NCBI GenBank assembly: GCA_022821105.1
Contig: JAJEEH010000266.1
Location: 1-36,365, forward strand
Source: Acidimicrobiia bacterium
GTDB taxonomy: Bacteria; Actinomycetota; Acidimicrobiia; Acidimicrobiales; Bin134
Length of the DNA: 36,365 nt
Direction: 5' to 3'
Notes under the pieces: generated by a model
The model's input: the letters and a program-made list of their open reading frames with translations, nothing else
What the model was told of the DNA's origin: nothing
Databases searched by the model: none
Program-made: the position numbers and the translations under genes
Shown: in pieces, positions 23,610 to 31,427 of the stretch
How positions within the stretch are numbered: the first letter of the stretch is position 1
Layout: each line of letters begins with the position of its first letter

Positions 23610-25880
23610 ATGACGGAATACCGCATCGGTCTCACCTTGGCGGAATCCAAGTCACCACCGGTGCCCCGGCCCTACGATCCCGATGCCCCCAATGTGCTGG
23701 TGATCGTGCTGGACGATCTGGGATTCGCCCAGCTGGGGTGCTATGGCTCCGACATCGACACCCCCAACCTCGACCGGTTGGCGGCTCGGGGTCTGCGGTT
23801 CACCAACTTCCACACCACTGCGATTTGCTCGCCTACTCGGGCCTGCCTGCTCACCGGGCGCAACCACCACCGGGTGGGGGTGGGGATGCTCACCGACTTG
23901 CCCATCAACTTCCCAGGCTACAACGGCCAGATCCCCGATTCGGCCGGGACCCTGGCCCAATACCTGGGCACCGAGGGCTGGGCCACCTTCGCGGTGGGCA
24001 AGTGGCACCTAACTCCCCGCGACCAGCGGGCCGCCGGGCCGTATCACACCTGGCCCACCGGGGTGGGCTTCGATCACTACTACGGGTTCCTCAACGGGCA
24101 GACCAACCAGTGGACGCCCCAGCTCATCCGGGATCAGACCTACATCGAGCCTCCGGCCGGCCCTGAGGACGGATATCACGTCGATGCCGATCTCGCCGAT
24201 CAGGCCATCGACTACGTGAGGGGGTTGCGGTTGGCCGACCCCGATCGCCCGTTCTTGATGTGGTACGCCACCGGCACCCCCCACGCCCCCCACCATGCGC
24301 CCCCGGAGTGGATCGACCGCTACGCCGGGAAGTTCGACCGGGGCTGGGACGTGTGGCGCAAAGAAGTGCTGGCCCGCCAGAAGGAGATGGGGGTCATCGC
24401 ACCCGATGTGGATTTGTCGGAGCGTCCCGAGTGGGTTGAGGCCTGGGCTGACGTGGACTCCGACCGCCAGCGGCTGTATGCCCGGATGATGGAGGTGTAC
24501 GCCGGGTTCTTGAGCCATTTCGACCACCACATCGGCCGATTGCTCGACTACTTGGAGTCGACCGGCGAGGCCGACAACACCGTGGTGGCGCTGATCTCCG
24601 ACAACGGCTGCTCAGCCGAAGGGGGACCCCACGGCACTTGGAACCAGCTTCGCCACGTCATCAGCGACGATGAAGATGACATAGAGCTGGAGATGTCCCA
24701 CTACGAAGACTTGGGCGGATTCCGCTCCTGTGGGCACTACCCGTGGGGCTGGGCGCTGGCCGGCAACACGCCCTTTAGGCGGTGGAAGAAATACACCTTC
24801 GAGGGCGGCGTGCGCGACCCGTTGATCTTGACTTGGCCGGCTGGGATAGCAGCGCGGGGCGAGTTGCGCCATCAGTACACCCACGTGACCGACGTGATGC
24901 CCACGATTCTGGACCTGGCCGGGGTGCAGCCGCCGACCGAGTTCGGCGGGGTGGAGCAGATGTCGTTCGACGGGGTCAGCATGCGCCCGATCGTGCTGGA
25001 CGATGATCCCGACGCTGCCCGCACCAGCCAGTACTACGAGTGCTGGGGCAGCCGGGCCATGTATCACCAGGGTTGGAAGGCGGTCACCAACCACGTCAAC
25101 CAGCTCACTTCCGCCGACCGAGAGGCCATCGCCGGCAGCCTGGATTTCGCCGAGGACGAGTGGGAGCTGTTCGACACTGTGGCCGATCCCATCGAGTTGA
25201 ACAACCTGGCCGACAGCCATCCCGAGAAGCTGGCCGAGATGATCGAGCTGTGGGACGCCGAGGCCGACCGCAACGGAGTGCTGCCCCTCGACGACACCGC
25301 GGTCAACCGCATCGCCCACATGTATGTCCCTTGGATGTCGCTGCGGCCCCGCTACGACTTGGTGCCGGGCGACAAAGTGCACGAAGCGGCCGGGCCATTG
25401 CAGTTCGGCGGCTACCGCGCCGTGGCCGCCTTCCCCGAAGGCGTGCCCGAGAACGCTGAGGGCATCATCTGCGAGCAAGGTGACTGGGTCTCAGGCTGGG
25501 CGCTGTTCTTGGCGCACGGTGAGCTCCGCTGGGTGGCAGTGGTAAGCGGTTTGGAATACCGGGCAACCGCGCCCGTTCCCACCGGAGCGCGTTTTGTGGG
25601 GGCGGTGGTAGCCCCGACCGACGGTGGCCTGTTCACGGTCACGCTCACTGCCGACGACGCCGAGATCGGTCAAGGGGCCAAACCGGTACCCCTGCCCACA
25701 AACTGGGCGGCCGACGGAGCGTTCCTCAACGTGGGCTTTGGTCGCCCCTTCCCGGTGTGCGACGACTATGAGCCGCCGTTCGAAGCGCCCGAAGCCTTGG
25801 CCTCGTTGGTCATCGAGACCGGCGAGCTGCCCCCGTTCGACTTCGACGCTGAGATGGCCCACGCCATGCGCCACCAATGA
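23610..25880 (+). CDS. Arylsulfatase, array copy 1
   Basis: 756 aa, type I sulfatase. The formylglycine motif CxPxR is Cys73-Ser-Pro-Thr-Arg77, in ICSPTRACLLTGRNHHRVG. Metal ligands are visible: Asp35-Asp36 (IVLDDLGFAQLG), and the SDNG motif in VVALISDNGCSAEGG. The GKWHLTPRD and TGTPHAPHH segments supply the usual Lys/His residues of the active site. The catalytic domain (to about 520) is followed by a beta-rich C-terminal domain (about 570-756; GGYRAVAAFPEG, CEQGDWVSGWALFLAHGELR) like that of mycobacterial AtsA/AtsD-size enzymes. No signal peptide, so it is probably cytosolic. It needs a formylglycine-generating enzyme not present in the window. Substrate unknown. In this copy a Cys (DNGCS, FRSCGHY) occurs at two places where the others have Ser, Thr or Ala. 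Confidence 0.93.
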   Translation: MTEYRIGLTLAESKSPPVPRPYDPDAPNVLVIVLDDLGFAQLGCYGSDIDTPNLDRLAARGLRFTNFHTTAICSPTRACLLTGRNHHRVGVGMLTDLPINFPGYNGQIPDSAGTLAQYLGTEGWATFAVGKWHLTPRDQRAAGPYHTWPTGVGFDHYYGFLNGQTNQWTPQLIRDQTYIEPPAGPEDGYHVDADLADQAIDYVRGLRLADPDRPFLMWYATGTPHAPHHAPPEWIDRYAGKFDRGWDVWRKEVLARQKEMGVIAPDVDLSERPEWVEAWADVDSDRQRLYARMMEVYAGFLSHFDHHIGRLLDYLESTGEADNTVVALISDNGCSAEGGPHGTWNQLRHVISDDEDDIELEMSHYEDLGGFRSCGHYPWGWALAGNTPFRRWKKYTFEGGVRDPLILTWPAGIAARGELRHQYTHVTDVMPTILDLAGVQPPTEFGGVEQMSFDGVSMRPIVLDDDPDAARTSQYYECWGSRAMYHQGWKAVTNHVNQLTSADREAIAGSLDFAEDEWELFDTVADPIELNNLADSHPEKLAEMIELWDAEADRNGVLPLDDTAVNRIAHMYVPWMSLRPRYDLVPGDKVHEAAGPLQFGGYRAVAAFPEGVPENAEGIICEQGDWVSGWALFLAHGELRWVAVVSGLEYRATAPVPTGARFVGAVVAPTDGGLFTVTLTADDAEIGQGAKPVPLPTNWAADGAFLNVGFGRPFPVCDDYEPPFEAPEALASLVIETGELPPFDFDAEMAHAMRHQ

Positions 25881-28147
25881 CGGAACATCGCATCGGGCTC
25901 ACCCTGGCCGAATCGAAGTCGCCGCCGGTGCCGCGGCCCTACGATCCCGATGCCCCCAATGTGCTGGTGATCGTGTTGGACGATCTCGGCTTCGCCCAGC
26001 TGGGGTGCTATGGCTCCGATATCGACACCCCCAACCTCGACCGTTTGGCGGCTCGGGGTCTGCGGTTCACCAACTTCCACACCACTGCCATTTGCTCGCC
26101 CACCCGGGCCTGCCTGCTCACCGGGCGCAATCACCATCGGGTAGGCATGGGGTTGGTTCCCGACTTGCCCATCAACTTCCCCGGCTACACCGGCAGGATC
26201 CCCGACTCCGCCGGGACCCTGGCCCAGTATCTGGGCGCCGAGGGCTGGGCCACCTTCATGATGGGGAAGTGGCACCTGACTCCCCGCGACCAGCTAGCTG
26301 CCGGGCCGTATGACGCCTGGCCCACTGGGAAGGGTTTCGACCACTACTACGGGTTCATCAACGCGGAGACCAACCAGTGGACCCCCCAGCTCGTCCGCGA
26401 CCAGACCTACATCGAACCCCCGGCTACCCCCGAGGAGGGGTACCACCTCGATGCCGATCTGGCCGACCAGGCCATCGACTACCTGCGCAACCTGAGGCTG
26501 GCCGACCCCAATCGTCCGTTCATGATGTGGTATGCCACCGGCACCCCCCACGCTCCCCATCAGGCGCCCCCGGAGTGGATCGATCGCTACGCCGGGCAGT
26601 TCGACCGGGGCTGGGACGTATTGAGAGAAGAAGTGCTGGCCCGCCAGAAGGAGATGGGGGTCATCGCCGGTGACGTCGCTTTGTCGGAGCGGCCCGAGTG
26701 GGTCGAGCCCTGGGATGGCATCGACCCCGACCGGCGACGGCTGTATGCCCGCATGATGGAGGTGTACGCGGGGTTCGTGAGCCACGCCGATCACCACATC
26801 GGCCGATTGCTCGACTACTTGGAATCCACTGGCGAGGATGACAACACCGTTATCGCTTTCATCTCTGATAACGGCTCTTCGCCAGAGGGCGGTCCCAACG
26901 GCACCTGGAACCAGCCCCGCCACTACATCAGCGATGAAGCCGACGATCTGGACCTCGAGCTTTCCCATTTCGACGACTTGGGCGGGTTCCGCTCCGCAGG
27001 GCACTACCCCTGGGGCTGGGCGCTGGCCGGAAACACCCCCTTTAGGCGGTGGAAGCGGTACACCTTCGAGGGCGGCGTGCGCGACCCGTTGATTTTGTCC
27101 TGGCCGGCGGGAATCGCGGCGCGGGGTGAGCTGCGCCACCAGTACAGCCACGTGACCGACGTGATGCCCACTATTTTGGATCTGGCCGGGGTGCAGCCGC
27201 CGACCGAGTTCGGCGGGGTGGAGCAGATGTCGTTCGACGGGGTCAGCATGCGGCAAGTCCTGGAAGACGATGATCCCGACGCCGCCCGCACCAGCCAGTA
27301 CTACGAGTGCTGGGGCAGCCGGGCCATGTACCACCAGGGCTGGAAGGCGGTCACCAACCACGTCAGCCAGTTCACCGCGGCCGACCGGGACAACATCATC
27401 GGCAGCCATGATTTCGCCGACGACCAGTGGGCGCTGTTCGACACCGTGGCCGATCCCATCGAATCGAACAACCTGGCCGACACCCATCCCGAGAGGCTGG
27501 CCGAGATGATCGAGCTGTGGGACGCCGAGGCCGACCGCAACGGGGTGCTTCCCCTCGACGACACCCAGGTCAACCGCATCGCCCACATGTATGCACCCTG
27601 TATGTCGCTGCGGTCCCGCTATGAGCTGGTCCCCGGCGACAAAGTGCATGAGACCGTCGGGCCGTTGCAGTTCGGCGGCTACCGCGCCGTGGCCGCCTTC
27701 CCCGACGGCTTGCCTGACAGCGCTGAGGGCATCATCTGCGAGCAGGGCGACTGGATATCAGGTTGGGCGCTGTTCTTGGCCGATGGCGAACTCCGCTGGG
27801 TAGCGGTGATACACGGCCGGGAATACCGGGCTGCCGCCGCCATCCCGGCCGGGGCGCGTTTTCTGGGAGCAGAATTGTCCCCCATCAACGGTGGCTTGTT
27901 CACGGTGACGCTCACTGCCGACGATGCCGAGATCGGTCAGGGCGCCGAACCGCTTCCCCTGCCCACCTCCTGGGCCCCCGACAGCGCCTTCCTCACCGTC
28001 GGCTATGGCCGCCCCTTCCCGGTGTGCGACGACTACCAGCCGCCGTTTGAAGCACCCGAGGCCCTGGCCTCGTTGGTCATCGAGACCGGCCAGCCGCCCC
28101 CCTTCGACTTCGAGGCCGAGTTGGCCCACGCCATGCGCCACCAATAG
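25877..28147 (+). CDS. Arylsulfatase, array copy 2
   Basis: 756 aa, same architecture as the other copies, with Cys73-Ser-Pro-Thr-Arg77, Asp35-Asp36 and the SDNG motif (IAFISDNGSSPEGG) intact. The ATG overlaps the copy 1 stop in ATGA, so its translation is probably coupled to copy 1. It has neither its own leader nor a ribosome site. It differs from the other copies in the substrate-facing region just after the active site (HRVGMGLVPDLPINFPGYTG versus HRVGVGMLTDLPINFPGYNG in copy 1), in FMMGKWHLTPRDQLAAGPYD and in GKGFDHYYGFINAETN, and lower down in CMSLRSRYELV. These changes suggest a different substrate preference. That is inference. Confidence 0.93.
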   Translation: MTEHRIGLTLAESKSPPVPRPYDPDAPNVLVIVLDDLGFAQLGCYGSDIDTPNLDRLAARGLRFTNFHTTAICSPTRACLLTGRNHHRVGMGLVPDLPINFPGYTGRIPDSAGTLAQYLGAEGWATFMMGKWHLTPRDQLAAGPYDAWPTGKGFDHYYGFINAETNQWTPQLVRDQTYIEPPATPEEGYHLDADLADQAIDYLRNLRLADPNRPFMMWYATGTPHAPHQAPPEWIDRYAGQFDRGWDVLREEVLARQKEMGVIAGDVALSERPEWVEPWDGIDPDRRRLYARMMEVYAGFVSHADHHIGRLLDYLESTGEDDNTVIAFISDNGSSPEGGPNGTWNQPRHYISDEADDLDLELSHFDDLGGFRSAGHYPWGWALAGNTPFRRWKRYTFEGGVRDPLILSWPAGIAARGELRHQYSHVTDVMPTILDLAGVQPPTEFGGVEQMSFDGVSMRQVLEDDDPDAARTSQYYECWGSRAMYHQGWKAVTNHVSQFTAADRDNIIGSHDFADDQWALFDTVADPIESNNLADTHPERLAEMIELWDAEADRNGVLPLDDTQVNRIAHMYAPCMSLRSRYELVPGDKVHETVGPLQFGGYRAVAAFPDGLPDSAEGIICEQGDWISGWALFLADGELRWVAVIHGREYRAAAAIPAGARFLGAELSPINGGLFTVTLTADDAEIGQGAEPLPLPTSWAPDSAFLTVGYGRPFPVCDDYQPPFEAPEALASLVIETGQPPPFDFEAELAHAMRHQ

Positions 28148-28163
28148 CCGTGCTGCCATCGCC

Positions 28164-28169
28164 TATCTT
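28164..28169 (+). promoter_or_regulatory. Candidate -10 box for arylsulfatase copy 3
   Basis: TATCTT lies eight bases before the ATG at 28178, in the leader shared with copy 1. It may give copy 3 its own leaderless message. Confidence 0.45.
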
Positions 28170-28177
28170 CTGACCCC

Positions 28178-30448
28178 ATGACGGAACACCGCATCGGGTT
28201 GACCCTGGCCGAGTCGACATCGCCCCCGGTACCGCGGCCCTACGATCCCGGTGCTCCCAACGTGCTGGTGATCGTGTTGGACGACCTGGGCTTCGCCCAA
28301 TTGGGGTGCTATGGCTCCGACATCGACACCCCCAACCTGGATCGCTTGGCTGGCCGGGGGTTGCGGTTCACCAACTTCCACACCACCGCGGTGTGTTCGC
28401 CCACCCGGGCGTGCCTGCTCACCGGCCGCAATCACCACCGGGTGGGGGTGGGGATGCTCACCGACATGCCCATCAACTTCCCCGGCTACAACGGCCAGAT
28501 TCCTGACTCGGCCGGGACCCTGGCCCAATACCTGGGCGCCGAGGGATGGGCCACCTACGCGGTGGGCAAATGGCACCTCACCCCTCGCGACCAGCGGGCC
28601 GCCGGGCCGTATCACACCTGGCCCACCGGGGTCGGTTTCGATCACTACTACGGGTTCCTCAACGGAGAGACCAACCAGTGGACCCCCCAGCTCATCCGCG
28701 ACCAGAGCTACATCGAGCCCCCCGCCACCCCCGAGGAGGGGTACCACCTCGACGCCGATTTGGCCGACCAGGCCATCGACTATCTGCGGGGGTTGCGGTT
28801 GGCCGACCCCAATCGGCCGTTCATGATGTGGTACGCCACCGGCACCCCCCATGCCCCCCATCAGGCGCCCCCGGAATGGATCGACCGCTACGCCGGGAAG
28901 TTCGACCGGGGGTGGGACATGTGGCGAGAAGAAGTGTTGGCCCGTCAGAAGGAACTGGGGGTCATCGCCGGCGACGTCGCTTTGTCGGAGCGGCCCGAGT
29001 GGGTTGAGCCCTGGGATGAGGTGGATCCCGACCGCCAGCGGCTGTACGCCCGCATGATGGAGGTGTACGTCGGGTTCTTGAGCCACGCCGACCACCACAT
29101 CGGCCGGGTGCTCGACTACTTGGAATCCATCGGCCAGGCCGACAACACCGTTGTGGCGCTGATCTCCGACAACGGCACCTCGGCCGAAGGCGGACCCAAC
29201 GGCAGTTGGAACCAGATCCGCCACTACATCAGCGACGAGCCCGACGACCTGGAACTGGAGCTGTCCCACTACGACGACCTCGGCGGGTTCCGCTCCTCGG
29301 GGCACTACCCCTGGGGGTGGGCGCTGGCCGGCAACACCCCATTCCGGCGGTGGAAGCGGTACACCTTCGAGGGCGGAGTTCGCGACCCTCTGATCCTGTC
29401 GTGGCCGGCTGGCCTCCCGGCGCGGGGCGAGCTGCGCCATCAGTACTCCCACGTGACCGACGTGATGCCCACGATTTTGGATCTGGCCGGAGTACAGCCT
29501 CCGTCGGTGTTCGGCGGGGTGGAGCAGATGTCGTTCGACGGAGTCAGCATGCGCCCAATCGTCGATGCCGACGATCCCGACGCCGCCCGCACCAGTCAGT
29601 ACTACGAGTGCTGGGGCAGCCGGGCCATGTACCACCAGGGGTGGAAGGCGGTCACCAACCACGTCAACCAGCTCACTGCCGCCGAGCGTGATGCCATCAT
29701 CGGCAGCCATGTCTTCGCCGAGGACGAGTGGGAGCTGTTCGACACAGTGGCCGATCCCACCGAGTCGCACAACCTGGCCGATACCCATCCCGAGAAGCTG
29801 GCTGAGATGATTGCGCTGTGGGACGCCGAGGCCGAGCGCAATGGGGTTTTGCCCTTGGACGACACCTCGGTGAACCGCATTGCCCACATGCTGGCCCCCT
29901 GGATGTCGCTGCGGGACCGCTACAACCTGGTCCCCGGCGACAAGGTTCACGAGGCCTCCGGGCCATTGCAGTTCGGCGGCTACCGGGCGGTGGCCGCTTT
30001 CCCCGAGGGCCTTCCCGCCGGGGCGTCGGGAGTCATTTGCGAACAGGGCGACTGGATCTCGGGCTGGGCCCTGTTCTTGGCCGACGGCGAGATCCGCTGG
30101 GTGGCAGTGGTGAACGGTCGGGAATACCGGGCGGCCGCCGCCGTCCCGACGGGTGCCTGCTTTGTGGGTGCAGTGGTAGCGCCGACCGATGGTGGCCTGT
30201 TCACGGTCACGCTTATTGCTGACGATGTCGAGATTGGTCGGAGCGAAAATCCAGTGCCCCTGTCGATGAACTGGGCCCCCGACGGCGCGTTTTTGACCGT
30301 GGGATTCGGCCGTCCGTTCCCGGTGTGTGACGACTACAGCCCTCCCGCCCCCGCACCTGGTGGCATGGCTACCTTGACCATCGACACTGGTCAGCCCCCA
30401 CCCTTCGACTTCGACGCCGAGATGGCTCACGCCATGCGCCACCAATAG
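28178..30448 (+). CDS. Arylsulfatase, array copy 3
   Basis: 756 aa; Cys73 of CSPTR, Asp35-Asp36 and the SDNG motif (VVALISDNGTSAEGG) are intact. It is a mosaic. From about residue 88 to 165 it follows copy 1 (VGVGMLTD, GYNGQIPDS, DQRAAGPYHTWPTGVGF). From about 170 to 290 it follows copy 2 (ATPEEGYHLDADL, NRPFMMWYATG, AGDVALSERPEWVEPWD). It then follows copy 1 again (ADNTVVALISDNG). The C-terminal 60 residues are the most divergent of the set (PLSMNWAPDG, DDYSPPAPAPGGM). It has the shared leader 5' of its start. The stop is two bases before the rhomboid-like gene. Soluble, with no signal peptide. Confidence 0.93.
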   Translation: MTEHRIGLTLAESTSPPVPRPYDPGAPNVLVIVLDDLGFAQLGCYGSDIDTPNLDRLAGRGLRFTNFHTTAVCSPTRACLLTGRNHHRVGVGMLTDMPINFPGYNGQIPDSAGTLAQYLGAEGWATYAVGKWHLTPRDQRAAGPYHTWPTGVGFDHYYGFLNGETNQWTPQLIRDQSYIEPPATPEEGYHLDADLADQAIDYLRGLRLADPNRPFMMWYATGTPHAPHQAPPEWIDRYAGKFDRGWDMWREEVLARQKELGVIAGDVALSERPEWVEPWDEVDPDRQRLYARMMEVYVGFLSHADHHIGRVLDYLESIGQADNTVVALISDNGTSAEGGPNGSWNQIRHYISDEPDDLELELSHYDDLGGFRSSGHYPWGWALAGNTPFRRWKRYTFEGGVRDPLILSWPAGLPARGELRHQYSHVTDVMPTILDLAGVQPPSVFGGVEQMSFDGVSMRPIVDADDPDAARTSQYYECWGSRAMYHQGWKAVTNHVNQLTAAERDAIIGSHVFAEDEWELFDTVADPTESHNLADTHPEKLAEMIALWDAEAERNGVLPLDDTSVNRIAHMLAPWMSLRDRYNLVPGDKVHEASGPLQFGGYRAVAAFPEGLPAGASGVICEQGDWISGWALFLADGEIRWVAVVNGREYRAAAAVPTGACFVGAVVAPTDGGLFTVTLIADDVEIGRSENPVPLSMNWAPDGAFLTVGFGRPFPVCDDYSPPAPAPGGMATLTIDTGQPPPFDFDAEMAHAMRHQ

Positions 30449-30450
30449 CC

Positions 30451-31335
30451 ATGTACTCGTCCCGGCGCTTCGGCTACAGCGACGACCCGTGGTTCCGCAT
30501 CGGTGGGTACCCGGTGTCGACCACCGCCTTCGTGGTCGGCCTCGGCGTGATCTCCATGATCATTTGGGGAATAGAGGGCCGCTTCGGACCGATCTTTCGC
30601 GAGTTGGTGCTGGTTTCGGAGAACTTCTCGCTCGGAAGCGTGGTGGAGGGAGACGTTTGGCGACTAGTCACCTGGCCGATCCCCAATGAGCCCCATTTCT
30701 GGACGATCATCCTGTTCGCCATCTTCTACATGCTGGGCTCCCAGATTGAGTCCCTCCTGGGACGTTGGCGGTTTGCCTTCTTCCTCGTGGCCCTGACTCT
30801 CATCCCCGCGGTGATTGTGACCGCGGTGGAGGCGGTAACCGGGATCACCGGCTATGTGGCTGGCCTACGCATGGTGGAAGTCGGGGTGCTGGTGGCCTTT
30901 GCCGCCCAATACGCCCATGCCCGGTTTTGGCCCGGCATTCCCGGTTGGGTGATCGCGGTCGTCATCGTCGGGCTCGACGCTCTCCAGGCCCTCGGTGACC
31001 GCGACGAGTATTCGCTGATCGTTCTGGCCTGCACTGTGGCGGTGGCCCTGCTCGGCATTCGGGCCTTCGGCTACGCCACCAACCTGACGTGGATTCCCAA
31101 GCTGTCTTTGTCGTCAAGCTCCGGTCAGTCTTCGGCCCGCGACCGACCCTCGAGGTCTCGTCGGCGGTCCCGAAGGGGAGACCACCTGCGGGCGGTCCCT
31201 TTGCGTGACGAGAGCGTCAGCCCCGAGATCGACGCCCTCCTAGACCAGGTGTCCAGCCAAGGCCTTGACAGCCTCACCCGCAAACAGCGCAAACAACTAG
31301 AAGCCCACGCCCGTCGCCTCCGCCGTCGCCGATAG
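30451..31335 (+). CDS. Rhomboid-like membrane protein lacking the catalytic serine motif
   Basis: 294 aa with about six hydrophobic segments (from about 22 to 205), among them STTAFVVGLGVISMIIWGIE, FWTIILFAIFYMLGSQIESL and RWRFAFFLVALTLIPAVIVT. The spacing and sequence around GDVWRLVTWPI and FYMLGSQIESLLGRWRF match the rhomboid fold. In active rhomboid proteases a GxSG motif follows; here the corresponding place reads YVAGLRMVEVGVLVAFAAQY, without that serine. The C-terminal tail is a basic linker plus the short EIDALLDQVSSQGLDSLTRK motif, then a run of Arg/Lys, common in actinobacterial rhomboid-like proteins. It starts two bases after the copy 3 stop, so it may be cotranscribed with the sulfatases. 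A non-proteolytic binding role is inferred. Confidence 0.75.
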   Translation: MYSSRRFGYSDDPWFRIGGYPVSTTAFVVGLGVISMIIWGIEGRFGPIFRELVLVSENFSLGSVVEGDVWRLVTWPIPNEPHFWTIILFAIFYMLGSQIESLLGRWRFAFFLVALTLIPAVIVTAVEAVTGITGYVAGLRMVEVGVLVAFAAQYAHARFWPGIPGWVIAVVIVGLDALQALGDRDEYSLIVLACTVAVALLGIRAFGYATNLTWIPKLSLSSSSGQSSARDRPSRSRRRSRRGDHLRAVPLRDESVSPEIDALLDQVSSQGLDSLTRKQRKQLEAHARRLRRRR

Positions 31336-31427
31336 TCGACTCCCGCGTTCGCTGTGAGAACTGTTTGGCGGCACCATCTTTCCCAACCCACTACGGTAAA
31401 AGGACATCGGCCGGCGGGAGGAGTCCT

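Larger units (their letters stand above)
23588..30448 (+). repeat. Tandem triplication of a 756-aa arylsulfatase gene
   Basis: Three consecutive genes (23610-25880, 25877-28147, 28178-30448) encode proteins of exactly 756 aa. In the first 90 residues copies 1 and 2 differ at one position and copies 1 and 3 at five. Copies 1 and 3 also share a near-identical leader of about 25 bases (GCCATCGCCTATYTTCTGAC, then CCYATG). Copy 2 lacks the leader and overlaps copy 1 by 4 bases. All three end in HAMRHQ. Confidence 0.9.

Noticed and set aside
28163..30445. A 760-codon open frame antisense to sulfatase copy 3, almost the same length as the gene
   Set aside because: It mirrors the codon structure of the high-GC sulfatase gene, is Gly/His/Val-rich without a recognisable domain, and equivalent antisense frames in copies 1 and 2 are interrupted. 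I treat it as a shadow.
31365..31397. TTGGCG ... TACGGT as a promoter for proV
   Set aside because: The spacer is 21 bases, too long for a standard sigma-70-type promoter. No better pair was found in the 92-base gap.
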